NCBI RefSeq assembly: GCF_932274485.2
Contig: NC_065887.2
Coordinates: 9,706,001-9,770,000, forward strand
Direction of reading: 5' to 3'
DNA length: 64,000 nt
Source of the DNA: Patella vulgata
Taxonomy: Eukaryota > Mollusca > Gastropoda > Patellidae
Below, piece by piece: positions 34,937 to 46,955 of the stretch (positions are counted from its first letter, which is position 1; every line of letters begins with the position of its first letter). The translations under genes were made by a program, and so were the position numbers. The notes beneath the pieces are model-generated. The model ran no database searches, was not told the origin of the DNA, and saw only the letters and a list, made by a program, of their open reading frames with translations.

Positions 34937-35460
34937 AGTATACTCCTCGCAGTGTTTTGTTTGATTAGAGCTAATCCCACTACTCACTGCTGTAAAGAAG
35001 GTAAATTCTTGTTCTAAATTATGACTGGTCAATAGTTCGATTAACAACAAATAGCTAACTGCGTAACAATACCAAACAGAGTTCCAAATTGAACCAAATA
35101 TGTTTACATAACGTTACGTCATGACTCATGATTTTATTATGCCCAATTAACCAGTGCATAGCAGAATATTGCAGAAAAACTAATTGTGTGACAAGCGAGG
35201 CTATCAGCACGGACATAATGTAAACAATACTGTTTTGAGTCAAACAACCCTTTAGCCATTTTTAATACCTTAAATCACTGTCCAAAGTTTTAGGGAAGGC
35301 CTCTGATTAAAAGAAGGGTTGTCATGTTGCTGTGCTTGGGGATACATTTGATTGAACGGAAAGAATAGACACACTCCCTCAAAAGCGCAAGTATCAGAAG
35401 CTAATCCAGCAAGGGCCAGGGAGAGATTTCTCGGGCCATTGCTTCAGGAATATGTCATAT
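34937..35460 (+). repeat. R4 repeat, copy 2
   Basis: Matches 22257-22737 through most of its length but carries about 90 bp (around 35188-35280) absent from copy 1, so one copy has an insertion or the other a deletion. Confidence 0.75.
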
Positions 35461-35528
35461 AGAAGCTTGCTTATTGTCCAGAGCTTTAAACACAAACACG
35501 ATCATGAGACACCAGTTATAATCAACTC

Positions 35529-36000
35529 GGGAGCCAAAGTGAGTAAGGCTATGGATTATTAACCAGGAGATAACCAATCTGATTAAAACACAATCCTATT
35601 TCGTCTCGTTTTTATAGTTTCAAAATTTCGTTTTACTTGTCTTTACTACACTTGGATCTGGAAGAGTTGTTATCATTGACGTGTTCTGAATGATGTCAGC
35701 AAATAGCTAATGACACAGTCTGTTACGGCAGGCTTTAGACGTGTTTTGCACGGAACTGTGGATAATCCACTAGTAGCATCAATGCTGATTGGTTAATCAA
35801 ATGTCTGACATCATAGGTCAAATGCTGCTTGTATGATCTCGACCTATCGCTACAACCAGTCAGATCTTCATGTAGGCCATCGAAAGTATAAAAAACAAAA
35901 CGAAAAATAGATCTGTATTTTAATCAGAATGGGAGATAACAGGATTGATCTGGGTTATGGCCGTGTTGGTTAAATTCTGAATTAATTCAGTAACTAGCTT
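35529..36000 (+). mobile_element. Old SINE-2-like copy split by a hAT-like MITE
   Basis: Flanks GAGCCAAAGTGAGTAAGGCT and AGGATTGATCTGGGTTATGG correspond to adjacent parts of the related copy at 36106, with the MITE between them. Confidence 0.55.
35574..35931. mobile_element. hAT-like MITE, copy 2
   Basis: 358 bp, ends CCAATCTGATTAAAAC...TTAATCAGAATG, 8-bp duplication GGAGATAA at 35566-35573 and 35932-35939. Non-coding. Confidence 0.85.
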
Positions 36001-36025
36001 ATACATTATGATGGTTTTTCAACAA

Positions 36026-36102
36026 GGGAGAGAAATGGGGTTTAACTCGACACAAACTAGGTCATTTTGGGACTAACATATGGTTCAATTTTATTTCAAT
36101 AA
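36026..36102 (-). mobile_element. SINE-1 3' fragment
   Basis: GAGAAATGGGGTTTAACTCG to GGTTCAATTTTATTTCAATA. The preceding 80 bp recur at 36378-36460, again joined to a SINE-1 tail. Confidence 0.65.
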
Positions 36103-36105
36103 CAG

Positions 36106-36290
36106 TGAGTAAGGCTATGGGTCATTAACTGGGAGATTACAGGATTGAACCAGGTAATGGCAGAGACGGTTCCTCATGATTGCTGCCAGCATTGTCAGTG
36201 AGCAGGAAGTAGTTCAGGTTGGACTAAAAATAGAGGTCCCATGTATACATTCCTGTGCATGTAACAAAGACTATTGTATATTATAAGTTA
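36106..36290 (+). mobile_element. SINE-2-like diverged copy
   Basis: AGTGAGTAAGGCTATGGGTC head and GAGGTCCCATGTATACATTC body. Lies just downstream of the HSD17B7 end. Confidence 0.5.
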
Positions 36291-36616
36291 TGCGGTTCAG
36301 AAAGATGGTATAGCCTGTTCTCAATCCAAATTCAGATTTAATGAATACAAATATTGTTTGTAAAAAAAAAAAGACTTGCGGGTTAAATTCGGATTTAATT
36401 CAATAACCAGCTTACTATATGAAGGTTTCTCTACACGAGAGACAGAAATGGGGTTTAACGTTGATATGTTGTAATAATTAGATAAGCTCCATTTTAAACC
36501 CTGTAACGAAGGTACGCGGACCGAAAACTAAAATCTCTACCAAAATATTTATTATCTATTACATAACAATAACATTTATTGACAACAAATATATAATTTA
36601 AATAATGTCAAATTAA

Positions 36617-39600
36617 TTACGATTTGTATTTTTGGTGAAATTTGTTTTCCAGTGTATTAAGCTGATTATAAAGTTGATTGGCATCCTCTTGATCTATCTT
36701 TAACTGAAACAAAAATATATACATTAATGATCAGGGGGGGGGGAGTCTACATGTGGGCTTGGATGAGGGCCAATTTATGTAAACCTGTCAACATTTTGAC
36801 ATGCCAGGCAGTAGAGAGAGAGAGGGGGGGGGGGTTAAGATCCACTCAACACAAACTAGGTCATTTTGAGATAATAATGGTACAAATTTATTTCTATAGC
36901 AGTGGGAAGAAACCAGAGGACCAAGAGAAAAGCCACAAGGTTGGGCAATTAACCCTACTCCTTGTCACATACAGGCCTGGGATCAAAACCTGGCCACTGA
37001 CTCAGTGACAGGCTTTAGACCACTCCCTAATCCCTTAATACACAACTAAGGGGAAACCAAGCTCAGGAACATTCTCGACCAACTCGGTGATGGAGAGAGA
37101 GAGAGAGAGAGAGAAATGGGGTTTAACGCCACTCGACACAAACTAGGTCATTTTGTGACTAACATATGATTGAATTTTATTCCAATAATTCGCTTGCACC
37201 TAGAAGTCTTTAGCAGTGAGAGGAAACTGGAGGACTTGGAGAAAACCCACATGGTTGGACGGGTGGCCCTACTCCTTGTCATGTACAAGGGGGGAATCGA
37301 AACCATGCCTCTTGAAGATTGTATCAAACATAGAAATTATTGACAGCCTAAAGATGCAAGTGAGGTTTTTTTAATACTTGAATATTCACCTTGTGCTGAT
37401 GGACGTATCGTTTACCAATAAAATTACAGTGACTAACATATTTACACATTGGATCCAAAGATTCAGGCTTCTGTTTTGACAGCCATACCTATAAAAATTA
37501 TTGAACATAAAAAATAAATGTATGGTAAAAAATTTATTCCAAATAAAATTACAAAAATCAAAAACAAATTGCTGAATTAAAATTGTTTTAGTCCAAACCT
37601 GGTCTTACAAAATTTAAATGTGTAGGCTTTATATAGCTGTTCAATGTTTATAGTCTTTAACCTATTGACGATAAATGTACTTACTAGAGCTTCACTACCA
37701 TTATATGTATCGTAATTCATAGTAGGTACAAATATACGTAACTGAAAATAGAATCAGACATTAAAGGTTTTTAAAATCTTCGAATGGAATCTCAAATATC
37801 AGTTATGAAAATGTGCTAAATATCATCTTTTTAAAATTTGGATACATTTTGTATAAGATTAGTGCAGTGCTGTATTTAGATTAAGAGAGGTCACAGGCTA
37901 TTCCATATGAGGCCTCTCCCAATACTCCACACCCTCAGGACTAGGGGTAGATAAAAGTGTGTTCTAAACACAATTGAGCACAGCCGAGGATGATGACAGA
38001 TGTTTAAGAAAGGCTTATAACAGGGTCAAAAATATTATAAACCTTGGTGGGACCACCCCTATAGATCTTGAGGCACTAGGCTTCAGTCTGGTTCAAGGCT
38101 AAATCTATTTGTTAAGGCCAGCTGAATTATCGTCAAGGTCGCTGAGATGTAAATAAGGTTAGAGCACCTGATTGTTTTTGAGATTGTAGGTTAGGGTTAG
38201 GATAAACATTAGGGCTAGGTCCAGGATTAGGGTTGGGATTAGCGCTAGCCCTGTTTACATCTCATGACCTTTGACCAAACCTGAAATTGGACTTATCAAA
38301 TAGATCTAACCCGGTACTGGTAAAGGAGAGGGGTTATTTAAAGGAAAATATTGAGCTCTTTCTGCAAGTTTTTTTACTGAGTGAACTGCACAGTTAGGAA
38401 ATTAAACACGATTAGATGGGCCGATGTCTATTTGTAAGAACTCACCAGCCAAAATATAGGTAATATCAGATTCCAGAACCATGATGGTAGAATACCAAAC
38501 GTTAAATTTGTCATCACTAAACCTGGACATGTCACATGGGAATAAACACCCTACAAATATAGTACCAATAATTTTATCCATTTAAATTCCTAAATTACAA
38601 CTTGACAAATATATAGTAATACTGCATAGAGTGATGTTTCTGTTAATATAACTATACTTGATGGAACAATTAACAGAGAGAGAGAGAAAGATGGGGTTCA
38701 ACATCCACTCGACAAACTAAGTCATTTCGGGACTAACATATGGTTCAATATTATGACTGTTTTGCATGTGCGTAGGGGTGTTTATCAGCGGGAGTAAACC
38801 AGAGGACCCAAAGAAAACCCACGAGGTTGAACATACGACCTACTCCTTGTCACATACAAGCGGGGAATTGAAACCATGCCACTTGACTCAATGACAGACC
38901 TTCTTATCCAATGTGTACATGTTAACCATTCAGCCACCCAACCCCCAATTTACACAAAGAGAGAAAAAAAAGATGTTTAACATGCACTGGACACTAATAA
39001 GCAGTTGATTTCTGGACCGACCGATATATATATATTTCATATTTCATTAACTTACTTAAGTTTAGGGTTCTTAACAAGTGCTTGCGTACAGGGTCCTTTA
39101 GATGTGAGAGGGAACGCAAGTACCCAGAGAAAACTCATGAAGTTAGGCAAGTGATCCTTGTCACATTGTGGGTACTCCATTGAACGTTCCGGAATTGAAT
39201 TCTCTCAATCCCAAAATAGTGACAATCAAATGAAAAGGGGTATTTCGGGCTACAATGCATACGTCAACTGGATAAGTAAATATCTCATCCAACCATGCAG
39301 CAGAAACATATTCGTTGTATTTAATTACGTCACGATTCTACTCACACTACCTCCGTAGTCGGGACTGACAGAACTGTGACAGGACTAAATTCCGCGTCAC
39401 TCGATTGCAATCCTGTCAATTCGGGACGTTCTGTACCATGAATCGAGCATTTACTTAATAACATAGGATTGACGTGTAAGAACTAAATGACTGAGGTTCA
39501 GGGTTCTTAAGCTGTGAGAGGCAATGCAAGCACCCAGAGAATACCAATGAAGTTAGGCAAGTGATCCTTGTCACATAATAACATAGGATTGACGTGTAAG

Positions 39601-42600
39601 AACTCCATGACTAAGGTTGCAGTCTGAAGTTTATTTCATTTTGAATTAACAAGTCTTCATAATTTGCAGCTTAACAGCGTAGATGAATCTAGATTCAATT
39701 TCAGATTACTGCAAATAGTTGAATTACCTTATTGTTCAGACGCTCATTTAAAGCTAAACTAAGTAAATCTGTGGAATATTTTGATGAACTGTAATGACCC
39801 CTGAAATGAAAATATGACAATAATTATGTTGTAATTCATGAGTGGTCATGACGACAGTCACAATTGAATATGTTTGGTACCCCGATGGTAGTGGGAGCCA
39901 CGGTGGCTCGGTGAGTAAGACATTGGCTCGCTAACCTGGAGGTCCTGTTTTGTGTTGGTCGAGAAAATTCATCAAGATTTTCCAGCGCGGTTCCTCCTTG
40001 TCAGTGGTGCAAGACGGGGGGCCTGGCAAGGGACAATTTATGTCGTATAGTCTTTCGGATGGGCTGATAAACCAAGATCCTGTTTACACATTAGTGTGCA
40101 CGTAAAAGGTCCCTTGACAGTTGGAATTCGAAATAAGAGTAGACCATAGAGCTGCTGTCTGGGCAAAATTTCCCTCCTTGCACACTGTATGGCATATGCC
40201 TATCTTCATTAGCCCTACACAGTAGAGCTGTAGGACGTTAAATCCCATTTCATTTTATTATGTACTTACCCTCTTTCATTTCTATGTTGTATATTTTCTA
40301 AACTGAAATGATGTTTTTGAGCATTAGAGGATGATGTCCAGATAATCTGAGACGGTCTGGTACCATTTATCAACACACTCTCTAACTCTTTAATCTGTTT
40401 AAAATAAGAAATGGTGAAAACTACATTTACAGCAACTAATTAATTTGTTCAAGCAGTCCTATTTTGAATCTTTAGGGGAATATAAAGTAAAATCTTTGTC
40501 AGTGGTGCAGGACGGAAGGCATCGCAAGGGATAATGTATAGTTGTTCAGATGGACCCAAAAAAACAGGGTTCCGTGTACACATTGGCATACACATATATA
40601 AGAAACTTTGGGAGTTGGAATTCGCTATAAGAGTAGGCCTTAGTTGCTGCTGTCTGGGCAAAATTTCCTTCCCTCATAGCACACTGTATAGCATATGTCA
40701 TTAGCCTAGTCGGTACAAAACAGTAGGACGTTAAACCCCAACTGATTTCATTTGATTTCACAAGATTCTGCAAAGTCATCAGGGTGAATAACTAATGGAA
40801 ATTTTTATATTTCACTAGTTTCATCATTTAAACATACATTATACAAGAGCTAAATCCGCCTATTTCAGGTATTTCTTTAGGTCTGAAATGTTATCTAAAT
40901 TATTAATTAGACATTAATTAACTTATCCAGACCATAATCAACTTTCGATGTCATAGCTAGTCTGCGATATTTACTGGATTTGAATACATTTTGTGATGGA
41001 TGATTTGCTGTCACAATGGATAATCGAGACTTCGTTTTTTATTGTACCGACTTTAGTAATGATGACCGAGGCCTAAAATTCAAAAGCTAATATTTTCAGC
41101 ATATTCTCTTTACGTTATCTATTTTTAAACTATTATAGAGAAAACTGTCAGCTCTTTATCTAATTACCCATAATGCCCCTTTAAAAGGGTATCGATTGGG
41201 ATCCTGGCAAAGATGTCTATCTCCAGAGTCTTCCAAGACAGCCCAAAAGTGACGATAAAGATTTAAAACTTACCAGAACAAAATGACCAAAAACATTAGT
41301 TGTAAAAACTTTTTCTAGGTTTTCCTCGGTTATTTCTTCTTGTTCCTTCAATAAACCATCACCAGTTGTAAACATGTGAATAAAATTCCTGGTAAAAATA
41401 AACAAATTTATTATCAGAGTGTCTGTAGTCGCCTCGATAAAACGAAAGTAGTTTTCTACGTACAGTAACTGACAGTTCCTATCGTGATGTCACAAACATC
41501 TATTATATGTGTAAGAATTTGCACTTCAGGTTGTGCATGAGTGAAACTATTTTAATAATATATAATGACTAAATTATAAAACAAGGGTTGACAGGCAATG
41601 AACCATACACCAACAGACTGTTAAGACATTCAGGCAGCTACACAGATTGGCCACAGATTTGATATTTTCCAAAATAATATGCTCTAAAAGTGCTCTGAAT
41701 ACAAGGACAACACAAGATCCTATATGTAAGCTTCACTATAGTGTTGACGTTGGAGTCTACTGACCATACATTCAATAACACTTCCAATTGTTGAAAATCG
41801 ATACATGTTTTCAGCTTAGAAGAGATCCCATGATAATTGTGGCTCCTAGCGTGTTCAAAAAGTGCAAACTGATACACTGACGGACATAGTGAATGTATAA
41901 AAATGGGCAAAGCCTGAGGTCTTCAATAATATATGTATATATATAAGTTACTGTACACCCACATTATATTATACATTCATTTTCCCGTCATCTTTTTTTT
42001 TTTTTTATAAGCAATATTTTTATTCAGATTTCTATCTGAATAGGGATTGGGGAACAGGCATAGCCTATATTAAACCCTTCTCCCTTTATATAATGACCAT
42101 GGTTCGCCAGTCAACTGCCAGCCATCTCCAGATCATGACCATGGTTTGCCAGTCAATTGCCAGTCATCGACAATTCATCATCTTAATCATCTATTATATG
42201 GGTACTTACTTTGTAAATAAAGTCTTCCAAAAATAATTCCAGTCTACTCCAACAACTTGCATAATTCCAGCATTTAAATATAAATAGTCTATATGGCTGT
42301 ACCTATAATAACGATACCACATGATTGAAAAATTCTCAGCGTATGTTGAAACAATATCTTAAGGTACGTTGCCAGGCAACGAAACATACGCCCACAGCAG
42401 CTAAATCGTCCGAGCGGTCGACAAGGGTAGTCGCACATTTATTCTTTTGTAGATAATTGGGGGCATTTATTTACAAGACATTTCCGTTGTTTGAGGGTTC
42501 ACAAGGTTCTACAAGTATTTTACACAAATTGTTGAAATTTGACTGGCTTTTTCATTTTACCCGGTCAGTAGCACTATGGCCTACTCTTATATCGAATTTC

Positions 42601-43859
42601 AACTGCCAAGGAATCTTTTATGTGCACCGCAATGTATACACAGGACCTTGATTTTTTTGTCCCATCCAAATGACTAGACAGCTGTCCTTGACAGGCCCTC
42701 CATCCTGCATAACTGACAAGGGGGAACTACAATATTTCAAAGGAGTACGAAGAAAATGGCGTGAGCACAAATTGCCGTAATATTCAACTTTAAGAACTAC
42801 AACATCTGAATGTACTTGTGCTTCTTTCAACCTGATGTGATGTGACACAAACTAGGTCATTTCAGGACTAATATATGGTTCAATTTTATTTCAATAACTC
42901 GCTTCCGTGTAGGGGTCTTTAGCAGTAGCAGTGGGAGGAAACCAGAGGACCCAGAGAAAACAGACGAGGTTGGACAGGCAACCCTATTCCTTGTCACATA
43001 CAACTAGGGAATTGAAACCATGTGAATTGAATCAATGACAGACCTTATGATACAGCGCGCACACGCTAACCATTCAGCCATCAACCCACCCTTGGAGGTT
43101 CTTTAGACGTGTTCCGATGCCATACACCTTGTCCTGTCCTTGTCCTGTCAAGAAGAATCTAATGCACATGTTTAGGCTACCATGTTTCAATCTTAACCAG
43201 TTAACTCCTGTTAGAACATATTCAAACTCTGTAGCCAAAATGTTAGTACGGAGTAGAGTCAGTCTACCAAAGAATGGGGAAATTTATAATTGTCAGGGAT
43301 AAAATTTAAAAAACTTCTACTAGGTATATGTACCAGGGTACTTACATTTTTTTAATTTCTGTGACAGCATTATATACTGATTTAATATTAGATGTATCCA
43401 CGATAACTATCGATATCTGTGCTGTTGGGTGGGACAGTTGTAACGCATCTAGTGCTGCCTGGGCTCTTGTTTTGTTTCTACATGCTAAACACAATCGAAG
43501 TCCTGGATGTTCTGTTAATAATCTCTCTGCTACTGTTAAACCAATTCCACTGTGGAAACAGAAGAGTGAAATTGATATTTCTTGCAAACAAAATTGAAAT
43601 TATAAATCAACTCATTCAAGATTTGTATTAGAGGAGTCTGAATCCAGTTCCTTAAATGTAGTTATCTCCCTTTAAATATCAATTCAAAGAATAGTCATGA
43701 ATATCAAGCCTACTCGCTCTTCTCTTAAGAGACAAAAATTGTGCACTTTCGAATCCACTTGCTTTAAAATTAATATTAAGAAAACATTCCTAAAACGTAA
43801 TCCTCATGTACTTACGCGTTGCCACCAGTGATAACAGCGACCTTACTGTTGTTATCCAT
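36617..43859 (-). CDS. HSD17B7: HSD17B7, 3-ketosteroid reductase / 17-beta-HSD type 7, complete
   Basis: NADPH-dependent short-chain dehydrogenase of the ER; in animals it reduces the 3-keto group of sterol intermediates after C4 demethylation. Exons in order of transcription: 43859-43816, 43549-43346, 42302-42210, 41388-41274, 40394-40270, 39800-39728, 38550-38446, 37741-37685, 37488-37390, 36703-36617. All borders are GT-AG and phases agree, giving 333 residues (human 341). Motifs: cofactor loop TGGNAGIG (residues 11-18), LNAGIM with N93-A94-G95, catalytic Y197-S-S-S-K201, and family stretches HMFTTGDGLL, TNVFGHFVL, CPGLVMTNLTFGILP and YNGSEAL. A polyadenylation signal (TTTATT on the + strand, 36575-36580) lies 37 bp past the stop. 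The start is only 275 bp from a divergent candidate exon. Confidence 0.96.
36811..37025 (-). mobile_element. SINE-1, internally deleted
   Basis: GA tail, GATCCACTCAACACAAACT, and body to CTCAGTGACAGGC; head shortened. HSD17B7 intron 9. Confidence 0.75.
37093..37310 (-). mobile_element. SINE-1, head-truncated
   Basis: Long GA tail and body to the B box (GAATCGAAACC); the A box is missing. HSD17B7 intron 9. Confidence 0.8.
38100..38307. mobile_element. R3 foldback element, longest telomere-like core
   Basis: Arms TAAATCTATTTGTTAAGGCC and GGACTTATCAAATAGATCTA; the core contains TTAGGG five times in degenerate spacing. HSD17B7 intron 7. Confidence 0.75.
38676..38946 (-). mobile_element. SINE-1, full copy
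   Basis: GA tail, body, B box and A box in order, ending in CCAACCCCC. HSD17B7 intron 6. Confidence 0.85.
38958..39165 (-). mobile_element. SINE-1-related old copy
   Basis: Degraded GA tail, GTGAGAGGGAACGCAAGTAC and AGTTAGGCAAGTGATCCTTG. Part of it recurs at 39490-39575. Confidence 0.5.
39178..39440 (-). repeat. R6 repeat, copy 2
   Basis: Inverted counterpart of 32388-32640. Confidence 0.65.
39448..39610. repeat. Direct duplication
   Basis: AACATAGGATTGACGTGTAA occurs at about 39460 and 39580, with a SINE-1-like scrap between the copies. Confidence 0.7.
39895..40252 (+). mobile_element. SINE-2, full copy
   Basis: Head GAGCCACGGTGGCTCGGTGA, body, 3' motif and short ATTTT tail; same subfamily as 26722. 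HSD17B7 intron 5. Confidence 0.85.
40490..40755 (+). mobile_element. SINE-2, 5'-truncated
   Basis: From GTCAGTGGTGCAGGACGG to GGACGTTAAACCCCAAC and a TGATTTC tail. HSD17B7 intron 4. Confidence 0.8.
40826..41185 (-). repeat. R2 repeat
   Basis: Full-length reverse copy from AAACATACATTATACAAGAG to CCATAATGCCCCTTTAA. HSD17B7 intron 4. Confidence 0.8.
42080..42170. repeat. Short tandem duplication
   Basis: ATGACCATGGTTYGCCAGTC and the following bases occur twice about 47 bp apart. HSD17B7 intron 3. Confidence 0.7.
42565..42724 (-). mobile_element. SINE-2, internal fragment
   Basis: CTACTCTTATATCGAATTTC to GACAAGGGGGA; neither the head nor the tail is kept. HSD17B7 intron 2. Confidence 0.8.
42845..43092 (-). 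mobile_element. SINE-1 without tail
   Basis: Begins at GACACAAACTAGGTC, so the GA tail is missing; the A and B boxes are kept. HSD17B7 intron 2. Confidence 0.85.
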
Positions 43860-44134
43860 TTAAAATAATGGTCTAATTTTCTTCTGTTGCTTATATTTAT
43901 AACAAGAATGCAAATCTTGAAATCAGGCGATGTCTTGCATGGCGGAAGAGGTTATGCCCTCTGCTCTTTAACCCATGACCCATGACCTCTGACGGGCTCT
44001 GACAATGTGGCAAAGAAATGTCGACTGTCAACAAAAACTATTGCTTTAAATTTGATGGATTGTTTTAAGCAACTTTTAACCCAAATAGGCATGGCTTGTG
44101 GCTGTATTATTTCTCACATAATGTTGTAAACACC
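43860..44134. promoter_or_regulatory. Candidate bidirectional promoter
   Basis: This 275-bp interval separates the HSD17B7 start codon (minus strand) from the ATG of a divergent candidate exon. It lacks SINE and MITE copies, unlike its surroundings, and is less AT-rich around 43925-44010. No TATA box stands out. The promoter role is inferred from position. Confidence 0.4.
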
Positions 44135-44168
44135 ATGTCTTTTGTTGACATTGTTCAAATTGGTAAAG
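44135..44168 (+). other. Candidate first coding exon of an unidentified divergent gene
   Basis: ATG in fair context (ACACCATGT) opens MSFVDIVQIGK and runs into a strong donor, AAAG|GTAAGA, at 44169. I do not recognise the peptide and found no second exon that continues it between here and 61 kb, so the next exon may be far away or this may be chance. It could in principle be an alternative start for the transporter at 61 kb, but nothing links them. Confidence 0.25.
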
Positions 44169-44592
44169 GTAAGATTATTATTACTACAGAAATTAGTAGT
44201 TATTATTATTAGTAGTAATTTCGTTACGAAATAGAATAGATATTATAATAGAATAATATAATAATATTCAACTCAAGTTAGTGTAGCCTGTAGGTCTAAT
44301 AATTATTAAGTATTCTTACAGTATTGATTTTGTAAATCAACCATGGAACAGGTGTACGTGTAGATAAGGCAATATTTGCATTGATGCTATGTATAGTTAA
44401 ATTTTAATAAGACAGATATACAATCTTATGACTGAGATAACTGGATTGTGTAATTGTAAAGAGGTAAGACTATAAATTTAACAGGTAAGAAGATATAGGC
44501 CTGGTGTTATTTTACCCACATATTGTATTATATAAACATTCAGCAATAGGGCCGATAAGTAAATCGTCATGAAACTTATAAAGCTTCCCCAT

Positions 44593-45100
44593 TAAAGTAG
44601 CTATTAAGTCTCTAACTCAATATCATCCAAAGTCTTACAAGTTGAAAATACAAATTATTTGTCAATTCAAATCAACATTGATGTTGTGATCTTACCAGGA
44701 AAAGGCAGGCTTCTGACATCCAATATTTAAGACAAAATAAACATTTTACCATTGGTACACGAATCGTGTACCATAGTGCGTTTAAGCGTCATTTGTAACA
44801 AGTGACCAGAAAGAACGAGGCTAGACATATTCAACAACTTATGTCAAACGATGACGCCATATATCTTATCTGGAGAGCATGCTAAATAGACTGGAATAAC
44901 CAGGCACTAGAAATTGCTATAGTGTTGAGACTCATGCTGTATTTCGCTTGACATAAATGATTTGAAATAGAGTCAAAAAGGAAACAATTGAATGTAAATC
45001 AGTTTATATACAATTAGATTACATTATTATATGTGTTGCGACCCATTTGGGTCCATTTCTAGGCCCCAAATATTAGTGATTTAGCTCCTTTAAATGACTA
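44593..45100 (+). repeat. R5 repeat, fullest copy
   Basis: Starts TTAAAGTAGCTATTAAGTCT and ends AGTGATTTAGCTCCTTTAA, so the ends are inverted copies of each other. Matches 3846-4345. Confidence 0.7.
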
Positions 45101-46540
45101 TTCTATTACAAACTAAAAACTACTATAAACCATGGATCCAGCGCTCAAAAGCTTTACTTAGGCCTAACCTTTACTTATAGGATGGATTTAAAGTTATAAA
45201 CAAGTTCTCAATTTTGCCATTTTTGCCATCGACAGGTTTTCAAATAATTTTGACATTGGTGGGTTTTTTTTTTTTGCCATGTTATAAGCAGGTTTAAAAA
45301 ACGATGGTGTTTTGAGTCAAGGGGTGGGGTAGTGTAGCATTCACAATTAACACCTACTATTTAAGCCAAATCAGTGTAACTATTTTGACTTCGTTGGTTA
45401 GAGATTTTTGTCTGGAAGTTAACTTAATATGCTTGTGCCCAATGTCGGCTGGAGCGTCATTCTAAGTATTTTAGGTGACCAAGATAAACCAACTTTTGAA
45501 AAAAAGCCGTCTTGAAGACAGGTAGACAACTGTTTTTTTAAACTACATGTATTACAATTGGACAACAAAGTTAAGCTGGATTTAGTGTCTAAACAGCATA
45601 TTAATTAAGATTTTCACTATAACACACTTTTAAATTTGTATTTTTTCTGCGCAAATTTAAATTTGATATTTTAAATTAAAACATAGCTACAAATAATCAC
45701 ACTTTTTGAAAAAATATTCTTGCAAATTTGTAAACACTATAATTAAAGTAAAAACAAAATTACCTCAAAATTGAACAATTGCCATAGTTTTGAAAGTAGA
45801 GCACGGGAATGTACATTTGTGTAAATAAATTCCAGCTTTTAAGGCTACAGTCAATATTTCTTCATCACAGAAAACAACATTTTGTTTATTTACATGTGGA
45901 CACAATAAATCTCAGGATATTGTGATGTGTCAATGGCCTACTTTGTACTAGAAAACACCTTAAGATAGTCATTTATATGTAATAGAAGACTGATTTATTT
46001 AATAGAAGTATTCCATTTTTAGCATCACAAAAATACAAATGAATTCGGTTTTAGATATTATAAGCTAAATTTATCTAAAAATTTAACCAGACTTAATAAA
46101 CTGTTTATTTTTATGATTTAATTCTAACCAAATAACATTTTAAACAGATGGAGCATGAATGGAGATTGACATCAATTTTTCTCACTACAGGATATGACAA
46201 TAAAAGGTGTCTAACCACATTTGGCACAAGTATGAATAAATAATTAAATGGATTTAAAAATATTATATCCTGGTTATATATTTAGATCTATTCAAATTAA
46301 AACACGATGTCATGAACGATGTCATGAATGACGTAATAAACAGGTTTTTTTTAAACTTTTACTCGGACAATGGAATTGTGAAGGGATATCCTAAAAGGTT
46401 GTAATATTTGACAAATATTTGAGAAACCAAATTTTATTTTAAAAGAGACATGTAATCAAGGTGGGTTTTTGGCTGGATACAGTACCCCACTAATATATTA
46501 AAGATATTAAATCGGAAGGGATAAAAAACCAAAATCCCAT
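45101..46540. other. Intergenic stretch, nothing recognised
   Basis: AT-rich DNA with a poly-T run near 45262. No exon, repeat family or RNA gene that I can support. Confidence 0.5.
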
Positions 46541-46797
46541 GGGGGTGGATGGCCGAATGGTTAGCATTTGCGCGCTGTATCACAAGGTCTGTCATTGAGT
46601 CAACTAGCGTGGTTTCGATTTCTCGGTTGTACGTGACAAGGATTTGGGTCGCCTGTTCAACCTCATGGGTTTTCTCCGGGTCCTCCGGTTTCCTCCCACT
46701 GCTAAAGACCCTGTGCTTAAGCAAATTAATTAATTAAAAAAAAAATTGAACCATGTATTAGTCCCGAAATGACCTAGTTTGTGTCAGTTGGACATTA

Positions 46798-46838
<41 letters not shown>
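46541..46838 (+). mobile_element. SINE-1, full copy
   Basis: Complete with a long TC tail; TCCCATG before and after may be a short duplication. A SINE-2 3' scrap (46850-46955) follows directly. Confidence 0.85.
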
Positions 46839-46840
<2 letters not shown>

Positions 46841-46849
46841 CGAAGTCCC

Positions 46850-46955
46850 ATGTCTGTGCAAAATTTCCCTTGGAATAACACCCTGTAACGCATAGACACA
46901 TCTTCATTAGCCCAGTCCGTGAAGAAAAGTAGAATGTTAAACCTCAATTAATTAC
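46850..46955 (+). mobile_element. SINE-2 3' fragment
   Basis: GCAAAATTTCCCTTGGAATA to TGTTAAACCTCAATTAATT. Confidence 0.65.
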
